The notes under the pieces are model-generated. The model was given only the letters and a program-made list of their open reading frames with translations, ran no database searches and was not told the DNA's origin. From Massospora cicadina (lineage: Eukaryota; Entomophthoromycota; Entomophthoromycetes; Entomophthorales; Entomophthoraceae), in contig JAKSZP010013305.1 of NCBI GenBank assembly GCA_022478985.1, forward strand, positions 62,001 to 126,000: a stretch of DNA of 64,000 nt, in the 5' to 3' direction. Of this stretch, positions 34,029 through 43,799 are shown one piece after another. The translations under genes were made by a program, and so were the position numbers. Position 1 is the stretch's first letter, and each line of letters begins with the position of its first letter.

Positions 34029-34628
34029 ATTACCCTAATTTTAATAATATTGAGTCGATTAATCACACCAAAACAAATTTACAATGAGACTGAGACGATT
34101 CCCACTGCTTTCAAAATCACATGCAAGGCGCAATCCCACAAGCTCAAAAGAATTATAGTGCTCCATTCAAATAATCAATTAAGCTTAGGAAAGTCCAGGA
34201 AGTTGGATGGGATATAAAACTAGACTATTCAGATGGTTAGTCTTTGCAGTCAATAAAATATTATCATATACTAAACCCTTTAAGTGCATATTTTCATTAT
34301 AACAGTTCCATATACCGTATAGTAAACAAGCTATATAGTCTAACCAATTATTCCATAAAACCTATAACTATGGGTGCAGAAACACCTATACCTGAACAAA
34401 TCCCTCTTCCATTACTTCCACGTCCAAACATATTTGGTGAACTGGCTTTAACAGGAATGGGAGCGGTTGAAGCAATCCTTCCTTCTTTAGGGCTAAACCG
34501 CCCAATTGCCCCTGCCATTCTCTATATGGTACGCACTGCCCCTTTGTTATACTGAACCTTTAGCTCAGGGTTAGCAGGTTCATGGCTTGCTACCACAAAC
34601 TGGGATAAAGTAGTACCAGTCCCTGACA
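33887..34628 (+). repeat. 3' LTR of H
   Basis: Starts TGTCAGGGTAAAGCCTGAC after purine tract GGTGGGGGATGA, ends CCCTGACA, the same length as the 5' copy. It also contains the gag start (ATG 34370) and the first 85 or so codons of Gag. Confidence 0.92.
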
Positions 34629-35057
34629 GTAGGCTCCTATGTTATGCTCAATACCCATCATTTAAGAATACAAGCCCCTTCCCATAAGTTTGCAAGTAAA
34701 CGCTTGGGCCCCCATTTGGTGGAGAAGGTCCTGGGTAACGGTGCATTTCAGTTGAAGCTCCCAGCTCATTGGAAACAGCACCCCATCTTCCATGTTTCCC
34801 AGCTGTCACCCTTCAAGGGTAAAGTTCCCATGGAACCTGAACCAATCATCATTGAGAATGGGGAAGAGGGTGAGGTAGAGAATATCCTGGCATCTCACAA
34901 ATCCTGATGTTCTGTTAGATATCTCATGGCTTGGAAAGGGTATCTGACCCATGAGAACAGTTGGGTCAAGGCACACAATTGCACAAACTGTATGGAACTG
35001 GTTGAAGCGTTCCACAAATCCTACCCCAAAGCTCCTCACCCTCCCCAAAAGTTGTGA
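34629..35057 (+). pseudogene. G integrase C-terminus and chromodomain (after H)
   Basis: The frame continues from the H insertion: SKRLGPHLVEKVLGNGAFQL (GPY/F-type), KLPAHWKQHPIFHVSQLSPF. After a shift near 34905 come RYLMAWKGYLTHENSWVKAH and ELVEAFHKSYPKAPHPPQKL, a chromodomain, then TGA at 35055-35057. Confidence 0.88.
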
Positions 35058-35062
35058 CAGTT

Positions 35063-35660
35063 ATGGCAATCAAGTTACCCAAGGCGCACAAGAATGTGGC
35101 TCTTGTGCAGTTTCCTGGCGGTGGTGCCCTTCCTTTGGAAAAAGGAAAGGGTAATGTAAGTCCCGGGGAATGTCCCTTGGGTGTTGATTGGGCCATTTTC
35201 CCATTCCCGAGTAAGAAGGTATTGAAGAGGGTGGCTGTACCCCTCGTTACTCAGGGCGATCTCGCCTACATGGTAGATGAGCACTGGGTAACAGCTCTTC
35301 CACTTTGGATCCCTTCCCCAGTGCCCATGCTCACCTTGGCAGAACTGTTACAGTTAATTGGTAAAATTTGTGCCAAGATTGCCAAAATGAAATTGATTGG
35401 TACAAAATCAAGTGGTAATCAGCCCAATATTCAGATTTCTAAGTGGTCAAAAAGGGATGAAAACTGATTTATTGGCTGGAATTGCTGATGGTTTTGATTT
35501 GGCTAACATTATGATCATAAAAATCACTCCCCTCCCAAAATTGATGGGGATCATCCCAGATGGGCAGGTAATAGCATCAGGCACCATTGACAAGGGTTCG
35601 AAGTTCCCTTCTAGTAAATTGGGCATTGCAGCTGATGCAACACTTTTGACCTAAAAAACA
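35063..35660 (+). CDS. G 3' accessory frame (ORF-L) spanning polypurine tract and U3
   Basis: ATG 35063 lies 5 bp after the pol stop. The frame is open through the polypurine tract (35135-35154) and 300 bp of U3 to 35467: MAIKLPKAHKNVALVQFPGG, CPLGVDWAIFPFPSKK, RVAVPLVTQGDLAYMVDEHW. After one frame change it continues as KGMKTDLLAGIADGFDL and MIIKITPLPKLMGIIPDGQ to 35654. Similar protein is found at 22330, 23599, 53270 and, inverted, 48640-48190. No known domain recognised and no obvious membrane segment. Its place matches nef or sag of retroviruses, but no homology is claimed. Confidence 0.6.
35135..35154 (+). other. Polypurine tract of G
   Basis: TTGGAAAAAGGAAAGGGTAA immediately precedes the 3' LTR start TGTAAGTCCCGGGG. 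Confidence 0.75.
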
Positions 35661-36591
35661 GCCCAGTGACCCAGCACAGGTGGGTTGGGTATCCCAAACC
35701 TGTTCCCAACCAATTGGGACTGCCCCTATGTGGGGTGGCCTTGGGGGATTCCCGCTGCTTGTCAGGCTAAATACCATTGTGCCAACTGTTGGAAATGTAG
35801 CTGAGCCTCAGTTCAATCATTTGAGGTCAGACTGACAGCAACTCAGCCTGCCACTGAATCCTCATGATGTTGGTTCCCAGTAAGCTTGTCCACCCCATTC
35901 CTGAACAATTTGCCAGTTAGGTCAAAATTGAGGGTCTCAATCCTGGCTTGTTCCTGCATCAATTGACTACTATTTAATCAGTTGCATCACACTGAGAAAA
36001 TTATTGGTTGATTTTATTCCTTTTCCTTTGCAATAAAATTTTGCCTCAAAAAAACCAATCAATTTTGATTTTCTTGATTACCTTCTGGCTATATTCCCAA
36101 TGGCTTTTCCCTGGTGGCCCATCAGTCCATACACTGGATGGGCTCTATCAGTACTCATGGTCACTATGGCCCCCACTGTCATAGATTGGATTCAGCGAGC
36201 TAGATACTTCTGGCAATTAAACCCTGTTGTTATGAACTTTTGTCAACAATATACTGGGATCTTGTGGCCTTATGTCCACCATCTTTAAGAAAGTATCTGC
36301 CCCCTTGTCTCCCCAGTCACATCAGTCCCATATACCAGGGAACTTGTTGAAACCATATTGGTGGTTCTGCCCCCTGCAGCAAGACCTCCAGGGTCTGGGT
36401 GGCCTTGATTTGGTTTGTTCTCAGGATTGTATTTACTATTGTCTTACACCAACAATTCATTGTTTCTCAATGCCTGACTATATATAATGTCATTTGGTCA
36501 GCAATGCCTCTGGCATTCTGGCTTGCTTTTTGGGTGCTTATGCATCCTGACTGGCAGGCTGGTCTAAACTTCTTCTGCCATTTCCATGACA
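35155..36591 (+). repeat. 3' LTR of G
   Basis: 1437 bp, from TGTAAGTCCCGGGG to TTTCCATGACA. It carries ORF-L and a gag start at 36100 (MAFPWWPISPYTGWALSVLM) that is in one frame to 36288, whereas the 5' copy has lost a base just after the ATG. Confidence 0.92.
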
Positions 36592-36614
36592 ACTGATATC
36601 TGAAACCTTCAAAT

Positions 36615-36750
36615 CTGATAGGTTCATCTATTTGGGTGAGTGGGTGAGAATTGGTGAATCTTATTGAATCCAAAATTATTGAGCCTGATAGGTTCAGTCT
36701 ATTTGGGTGAGTGGATGAGAATTAGTGATTATTATTGAATATTTCCCCAA
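36615..36750. repeat. Two imperfect 69-bp tandem units
   Basis: CTGATAGGTTCATCTATTTG at 36615 recurs as CTGATAGGTTCAGTCTATTT at 36684, each followed by GGGTGAGTGG-TGAGAATT. Confidence 0.8.
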
Positions 36751-36830
36751 ATTGCTCACCCAAAACTCAATAAAAATCTGGTAGAGTTTTAAGTAGATTA
36801 TTATAGCCTATTAAGTAGATTAGGATAACC

Positions 36831-37046
36831 AGCTCACTAGCCACGAGGGCAGCAGCGAAGCTGTTGTCCGAGTGGCTCAAGCATAGTGCTGGCACAGCCT
36901 TTAGGCTGTTAAAGTGAGCTCGTAAATAAACCCGAGTAACGCCGGGTAACTCCACTATTAGAAACGTATGTTTTCTCTTTTCTTTATTTTCCATTTAACC
37001 AAACTGAGCCACAGCAACGCGTGGCTGGGTACAGCTAGTAACATGA
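36831..37046 (+). other. Cluster of hairpins with Helitron-like 3' ends
   Basis: AGCTCAC (36831) pairs with GTGAGCT (36912) around two hairpins. The first, 36839-36877, has arms AGCCAC/GTGGCT and GGGCAGCAGC/GCTGTTGTCC with facing GA bulges and a GAA loop. The second is ACAGCC-TTTA-GGCTGT near 36894. To the right, CCCG-AGTAACGC-CGGG (near 36930) and AGCCAC-AGCAACGC-GTGGCT (near 37010) share loop AGYAACGC; the latter is followed by GGGTACAGCTAGT, matching the hairpin plus CTRR end of Helitrons. TGTCCGAGTGG near 36864 also resembles a tRNA A box, so a SINE is an alternative. Confidence 0.4.
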
Positions 37047-37458
37047 TACTTTCCTTGTCTAAGCTCTGGTTGCAAAAATAGAATTAAAGTGAAATATAAC
37101 GATTTAAGAGTTTAGAAACATACTTTATTGAATTTTGATGCAAGCTTTTATATTCGTTTCCTGCAAATACGAAAGATAAAATGATTTAAATTTGTAAATA
37201 AATTTTGATAACGAATTGGTAGTGATCGATGGGGGATCTAAAATTTTAGTGCCACTAATTCTTAGTGCCCCATTTGCACCTCGTGAAATATCGGCGAATA
37301 CCCGAGTTTCATGACAATTTAAAATAATTATAGCCGGAGACGTAATGCTGTGAAATAATTAGATTAGATAAATATATGAACTATAGAGCTCGAAGATAGG
37401 CTGAAGATAATCGTCGTTACTAAACAGATCATGACGATTGGAATGGCAAGTTTGCAAA

Positions 37459-37465
37459 TGAGTCA
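37459..37465 (+). promoter_or_regulatory. TGAGTCA, Gcn4/CPC1-type bZIP site
   Basis: A perfect TGAGTCA lies 126 bp upstream of the isopropylmalate synthase ATG, with a half-site AAGTCAC near 37480. In fungi such sites let the general amino-acid control factor activate amino-acid biosynthesis genes. Binding here is inferred. Confidence 0.55.
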
Positions 37466-37590
37466 CATGGAATCAAAAGAAGTCACGAAACTTTTGGCCT
37501 CTGCGCATGAGAAACGTGGAATTTGATCTTTTAACAACCTCAGCGTAACGACCAGTGTTTCTTCCGTAAACTTCAAGAGGACCCTTCGAT

Positions 37591-39520
37591 ATGAACCAAA
37601 CTAAAAACCCAAATCTTGTGTTTTTTGATACCACTTTAAGGGATGGCGAACAGGTAAGCTCGCCTTTGATTAAATTTACTTGAACTGCTGCTGGAGCTAC
37701 CGTTGTTTTACCTTTTTGAAATTTTTATTATGTCAGTCTTTGGTTTCTATACTTATTTAGCGCTTCTTTAACAATTGAGCTAAACAAATTGACGTTTAGC
37801 GCCTCAATCCTTAGACTATATTGTTTTTTTGCTTAAACTGCACTATTTTAAACGTAAAGAGTTGGTATAAGCTAATTTTTAGTCTCCCGGCGTCACTTTA
37901 AGCGTCCAAGAAAAGTTGGATATTGCACGTCAGATCTCACGAATGGGAGTTGACGTCCTTGAAGCAGGGTTTCCGGTAGCCAGCGAGGGTGACTTCAGAG
38001 CTGTTAAGGAAATCGCATTGAACATTGGCCCTTTGACCGAGGGTCGCAAGGATGGAAAGCCCATGATCATCTGTGGGTTAGCTAGAGCTGTTAACTCGGA
38101 TATTGAAAGGTGCTTTGATGCCATTAAGGAGGCACCCCGCAAGCGCATCAATTCACACATTTCTTGCAACTTCCGATATCCATCTGAAGTATAAGCTCAA
38201 AATCACCCGAGAACAATGTATCGAGCGCGCGGTTTCAGCCGTTAAATTTGCGAAATCTTTGTGCGCGAGGATGTAGAGTTCTCTCCAGAAGATGCTGGGC
38301 GTAGTGACAAGGAATTTCTGTGCACGGTCTTGGTAGCCGTTATTGAAGCTGGGGCCACTACTCTTAATATCCCCGATACTGTAGGATATAATACACCTGA
38401 GGAATATGGTGCCATCCTTAAGCATCTAATAACACATACGCCAGGTTCTGATAAAGTAATTTGGTCTACCCACTGCCATAATGATTTGGGGCTGGCTACT
38501 GCCAACACCCTGGCCGGAGTGATGGCAGGGGCTAGGCAAGTCGAAGTTACCATCAACGGAATTGGTGAGCGAGCAGGGAACACGGCGTTTGAGGAGGTGT
38601 GCATGACGCTGTATACTCATCCGCAACTATATCCAGTTGGTATTGAACATATCGACACAAGCAAGATTTTCCGAGTGTCCAAGATGGTCAGTCACTTGAC
38701 GGGAATGCTCATTCAGTCCAACAAGGCCATTGTAGGAGCAAATGCATTTGCTCACGAATCGGGGATCCACCAAGACGGCGTTCTTAAACATCAAGAAACA
38801 TACGAGATTATTCGACCTGAAGTGGTGGGCGTTCCGTCCAACTCACTGGTCCTTGGCAAGCACTCAGGTCGAAACGCATTGCGTAGCCATCTCGAAAAGC
38901 TGGGGGTGACCCATCTCACTTCTGAACAATTTCAGCTGGCTTTTGAGCGTTTTAAGAAAGTGGCCGACAGCAAACGCCAGGTTCACGACGAAGATATCAT
39001 GGCCCTGCTTGACGACCAAACCAGCCAAAGTGGCATTGAGTACTTTCGCCTTGACCATGTCCAGGTTTTTACCACCTGCGGTAATTCTGCAACCGCTACC
39101 GTTCGCATCCAAACTCTCATTGCCACCGACCCTCCCACCTATGAAGCCCATGAAGATGCTGCTACTGCCCCAGGTGCCGTTGACGCGATATTTAGTGCTC
39201 TCCATCGTCAGATCTTTTTGGAACATGAGATGGTTGGATATGATGTGCATGGCGTTACAGGTGGAAGTGACGCTCTCGGTACCGTCACCGTTAAGCTGAT
39301 CAATTCAAAGGATGGTACATATAGTCCAAATGGCTTCTCTCATTTACAATCAAACCGATTTATTGAGAGAACGAGTCATGGCGCAAGGATCTTTAAGGGT
39401 CAGGCTACTGATTCTGATGTCCTGTTGGCAGGTGCGAAGGCCTATATCAACGCGCTAAATCGTATCGCTTTGGATAAGAACATGGCTTCAAATCCAGGCC
39501 TTGTTAAATCAGGCATTTAA
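37591..39520 (+). CDS. leuA-like: 2-isopropylmalate synthase, short LeuA form, with two compensating indels
   Basis: Condenses acetyl-CoA with 2-oxoisovalerate, the first committed step of leucine synthesis. Exon 1 (37591-37653, [20 protein letters not shown] plus Q) joins in phase 0 to exon 2 at 37883 ([17 protein letters not shown]). Motifs: [30 protein letters not shown] (metal His-x-His), [19 protein letters not shown], then the C-terminal leucine-sensing domain to TAA. About 565 residues; no obvious transit peptide, so probably cytosolic. Conserved protein between 38154 and 38264 ([14 protein letters not shown] and FAKSLC) is in the +1 frame: AATT at 38150-38153 is extra and one base is missing near 38265. 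Read as given it stops at 38194. Assembly error or recent loss are both possible. Fungal LEU4 enzymes are usually of the longer type. Confidence 0.88.
37654..37882 (+). other. Intron 1 of the isopropylmalate synthase gene
   Basis: 229 bp, starting GTAAGC and ending TTTTTTAG, with CTAAT at 37872-37876 as a plausible branch site. Removing it joins GEQ to SPG, exactly restoring the conserved DGEQSPG motif. Confidence 0.93.
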
Positions 39521-40070
39521 GGCTGCTTTGGTTTAAGCTAATTATCTTGATAAAATGGCTTTTAACATTTTTTGAATTAGTTTGTGACATATGATACAGA
39601 TTTTTGGAAATCTTTGAGCTTTCGTACCTTTAGTGACTTTCATTTTTTCTCCTAATATTTTCTTATGAAGTCGTGTTTTTATTTTACCTTTGTAGTCATC
39701 CGTCGAATTGCATTTTGCAGGGTTTGCAAAAGGGATAGGTTACTATTGAATATGACGGTATGAATTTTTGTTTTGCTACGTATATCAATCACTTATAGTT
39801 CTAGATTTATAGGCAAAAGAGCGTGCTCTGACTAGGTCATCATATTATATCAAAATTAACAAAGATACAGATTTTAAAATTTGGCATAAATATTTTTTGG
39901 CTGGGAATGCACATAACCATTTTTACTGATCTTTTATTTTATATATATTCTGGATATGTTTTTTATACATTATATTTTTATAAAGCATAAAACAATATCT
40001 TGGTTTATATCTAATCTTTACTAGAAAAAATTATCAGATGATCTATCAACATATCAAAGTTTTAGCTTGG
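39521..40070. other. Gene 3' flank, no gene seen
   Basis: AT-rich sequence after the synthase stop. TTGATAAAATGG near 39548 and the T-rich run that follows could be 3' processing signals. The element A insertion starts at 40071. Confidence 0.5.
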
Positions 40071-41238
40071 TGTTAGGATTTTTGCCCACCTTTCCAGCCT
40101 CCTAGATTACCTGTGGATTGCTAGGGGGTAATTTCCAATGGCAAGTAAATTGGATCTTAGTTGACCCTATTTCAGGCTAATAATGTTTAGGAGATTTTAG
40201 GTAATTAGCCAGGTTCAGATCTGTTGAGGATCAATCTGGGTGAATGCTTAAGATCTCATCAGGCAGAGTTACCAATGATATAGGGGCATCTGATATTTGA
40301 TTGATAATTAACTATCAGGTGTATCAATTGGGATCAGTCAGGTTTTGTCACAGACCAATTGGGAATTTAATAAGCAAGTTGCAAGGCAAGTGATACTACC
40401 TGCAACTAGCAGGTTAATCAGTTGGTTCACAACCTGCCATAACAGGTAACAAGTCCCATTACCTAAGTAGGTTGCTTGCCGAATATGGTTGGTTCACTGG
40501 GATTGAGTGGAAAATGTTAGGACATGTTTTCTGACTGTTCATTTTAGGTCTCAAGGATATCTAATAAAGGAATCCTAACCAGATAGAGAAGACCATTATG
40601 GGTGAAGTGTCAAAGAGAAGTTCAATGGCAACAACTGTCATTTAATAGCTGAGGTGCCAACTGAGGGTTGGGCACCAAATTACCTCTATAAACTCCCCTG
40701 ATTATTCAAATTTAATAAAAAGACCAAGTTAGTAGAATTCATTATTATATTAAGTTCTATTCATCTTCAGGAAATTTTTGCTGTGTGCTATAATTCTGAA
40801 CTCTTTTGTCATATAAAGAGTAAGTATTATTGAACCTTAGAAGAGAATCTGAACTTAGGAATTGCTGCAGACTTCATGTCACAAGAGGAAAGGCTTTAAA
40901 CTTCTGGATATGAGCATAGATCAAGTTAGGTGGATAATGGAAAAAGTCCCTACAATTGATATCAAGATTATTTTATAGAGAAGTACAGGTCTAGCATTGG
41001 ACCTGAATAGCTTATCTATTCAACTATGGATAATAGTATTCATACTATTAACAATCAATTATCAATTACTATCAGACAATGCGAATTGTACATATATTGA
41101 AACTGTGCAGTTAATGATTAGGATTTATTAATTGTGGAAGAACCCAGGGTTATAACATTTAGTACTCATGAGAAGAGTAGCTAGTAGGAGCCAACTACTA
41201 ATCCTTAACAATTAAGGAATAGCTCCCAAGTTTTAACA
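40071..41238 (+). repeat. 5' LTR of A
   Basis: 1168 bp, TG...CA, with CTATAAACTCCCC near 40688 as TATA box. The first part is much diverged from the 3' copy, whereas 40889-41010 is identical over 122 bp to 51389-51510. Confidence 0.92.
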
Positions 41239-41262
41239 ATTGGTGCTCATTACAGGGGGTAG

Positions 41263-42660
41263 TTGAGTGGGATATACTGGTATAAGATTTTATACAAGGA
41301 TGTGTTAAGAAAACTCTGGATGGAATTAGCAACCATCAATAAAAATGCTTTGAATTCTGCTAATCACAGAGAATTTGTTGCCTTAGAGGAGAGAGTTACC
41401 AAGATCAAGGAAGGAGTCAAAGATGTCTTCAATTTTGGCAATGAGTTTCTAGGGAAAGTAGCATCATTAAAGAAAAAAGAAGGTGACTCAGTTCAATAAG
41501 CTTATTATTTAAAACTGAATGTGAAGCAGATTGCATTTGATTGCATTCATTTAGTATAATATAGAGCATTTAATGAAGAAATTAAAAGTGTTGAGGACTT
41601 ATAGATGTGAATGTGAGCCCTATGTGGTGACTGACACTAAAGAAAGGACCACAAGACCCCCAGTTGATAAGTTGACTATTCTAAAAAATATGCTGGCAGC
41701 ATTTACGGCCATTTTGGAGATGACTCCCAAAAAATCACTCCTCAGTCATTAAAGTAGCTGAACCAGTTTTGGTGGCTAGAAAAACTTTGGAGGAATTTAA
41801 AACTACGCTAAAAAAACCCACATTCCATTGGGATACTGCTTCTGCATTTTTAATTGTTTGACATGACAAAGTTTGGGTATGGTGATCATCAAAAAGCTTT
41901 AATGGTGATGAAATGTTTGGACACCAATTGTCAGAATTTGGTGTTACCCCATCTAGAGGGGGACAGCTGATCATACTCAGTGGCCAAGACGGCATTAATG
42001 AAAGAATTTGGAAGTCCCACGCATGTCAAAGCACAACTAGAAATTTGTGGGAATCCAATTCCAGAAGGATGAGTTCTTAGCAAGTTTTGTCGACCAATTC
42101 TACCAAGAATTGCAGCTTTTGGTTGGAGTGAAAGTACTGGACAATTTTAATGCATGGATCACATTGCAAGCGACCCTTCAGCCCTATTGCAATTTACACT
42201 GGATGATATCTTCTGTGTTTGCAACTGAGATTACCACCTCAAGTATGGTGGATCATTTGAAGATACTAGAAGCTACATTTGGTGCCCCTAATAGAAGCTT
42301 CAAAATGAGTCCAGTGCAAGATTCAAATATTATTAAGGGGACTGAGAGCGCTTTGAAGTCCAACAATCAAACCGTGCTGGGAAATAAGCCCAAGGAGTTC
42401 AAGCAGACAGATAAGAAAGACAAAAGCTGTTTCAGTGTGGTGGGAAGGGACACTTTGCTGTTCAATGCAAAAAGCCAAAGGAACAGATTAACATATTACA
42501 GGAAAAAGAGGACAAACCCACACAGGAGTCAGAAAAAGGGCCCATGGCCTAGATGGGAACAGTCTAGAGCTGCGGATAAAACCATTCCCCCCAATATTTT
42601 GCATGAAGAATTTGGCATTAGTGATCTGTTCATCAATGATGACGCATAGGATCAACTTTA
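41263..42660 (+). pseudogene. A gag with coiled coil and broken CCHC knuckle
   Basis: 41263-41499 starts the protein (ELATINKNALNSANHREF, ALEERVTKIKEGVKDVF, FLGKVASLKKKEG), a heptad-like helix also found in F (60178-60378). The capsid part is 41640-42300 in several frames (IQFQKDEFLASFVDQFYQEL). Near 42430 LFQCGGKGHFAVQC is a CCHC knuckle whose first Cys is thrown out of frame by a single missing base. No hydrophobic N-terminus, unlike G and H. Confidence 0.8.
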
Positions 42661-42984
42661 TCAAGTGGTCAATTTGTATCTCAACACAGTAACCAGATCA
42701 GGAGTGAGGGGGATCTACCCCAAAAATAATCAAGAAAGTTACTTGCCAATATGCGTGACAACTAGCAGACAAGATTTGAGCCATGGAGAATCTGGAAGAG
42801 TTGACTGAGGTCAAATTAGATGAGGCAAACCTGTCTATCCCCTTAGCGTGATTAAGGTATTAGTTTCATGGTCTATCAGCGCAAATTATTCACATCCTTG
42901 ATTTGGTAAATAACGTTGCCATACACTCAGTAAATACAATTTTAAAATACTCCAATTGTATGTATATTGATATACTGGTTAATT

Positions 42985-43190
42985 AAGTACAGGTGCGGGT
43001 GATAATTGACAGAGGAGAAGGTATCAACATTGTCTCAACCAAGCTGGTGAAGATGAGAATCTCACCTGATTTAGAGCATAGGAAAGAACATGGGACCGCC
43101 AGGACAAATACAACCATCTCCTGTGGAGCGTATAGCATGTTACCACTACAATTTAGATCTTTAGTGGTTCCACCCCATCAATAGATTTAA
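42985..43190 (+). pseudogene. A aspartic protease
   Basis: RVIIDRGEGINIVSTKLVKM occupies the position of the protease active site, but the Asp-Ser/Thr-Gly triad reads Asp-Arg-Gly. Frame ends at 43184. Confidence 0.65.
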
Positions 43191-43799
43191 TCAACAAAAA
43201 CTGATATTCTGATTGGGACCAAGTATCTACAAAAGTATGGAGTTGAATGTAGCTTCAAAGATAATATATTGACCATATTGGGTCAGATGTTACTGCTAGT
43301 ATATCAGAGAGATGGGGAAAATCCACTGACCAGGAGAAACAATTTTATCAATCTGATTTACAATGATAGCATTGTCCCAATTCACTACCAATTGGTTGGG
43401 CAAAAATAAGAGAAATGCATGAGGAAATTCTGGAAAATTTTTGAATCCCATCGCAAACCAAAAATTCAAGAACCATACCGCAGGGATTACAGGTCATAGT
43501 TGACACAGTATTGACATTGGAGATAACCAAGCTGTTGTATGGAGAAGTCAGTAGCCCCTAGAAGGAGTCCATAGTAGAGCTTTGGGTAACTCCTGGAATA
43601 AATATGCCAGGCTATAAAAATTTGAGCTCTCCTGGCAAATTTTAGTGAAAATCCAATGAAGATCAAGAGAATCAAATCATCACATTTGTTCATCTGATCC
43701 TGATGGTAAAATTTAGAAAATTTCACAATTTTGGGACCATCAATGAGATGGGATTACTAGCAGGGGTGACCAAGAGCATCAATCTATTAGTTATCAAGA

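Larger units (their letters stand above)
28909..34628 (+). mobile_element. H: Ty3/gypsy chromovirus nested in G
   Basis: Two 742-bp LTRs (28909-29650 and 33887-34628) enclose gag, protease, RT, RNase H, integrase and a chromodomain. The flanks GTGGG and GTAGG look like a 5-bp target duplication with one change. The LTRs differ at only a few sites, so H is the youngest complete element here, consistent with its nested position and its intact YLDD. A handful of stops and 1-bp shifts still interrupt it. Confidence 0.93.
23522..36591 (+). mobile_element. G: Ty3/gypsy chromovirus with atypical gag start and 3' ORF
   Basis: LTRs of 1436 and 1437 bp (23522-24957 and 35155-36591) bracket gag, protease, RT, RNase H, integrase and a chromodomain. 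Element H (28909-34628) is inserted in the integrase; without it G is about 7.3 kb. The right flank starts ACTGA, and ACTGA also occurs one base before the left LTR, consistent with a 5-bp target duplication. Gag begins inside the 5' LTR with hydrophobic segments, and an extra frame spans the 3' polypurine tract. Frameshifts and a damaged RT box make it inactive. Confidence 0.9.

Noticed and set aside
37245..37290. Possible third minimal LINE insertion (TTTTAGTGCCACTAA)
   Set aside because: Only loosely like the LINE tail and without flanking direct repeats.
38153..39250. Long minus-strand frames over the isopropylmalate synthase gene
   Set aside because: Antisense shadows of a strongly coding region.
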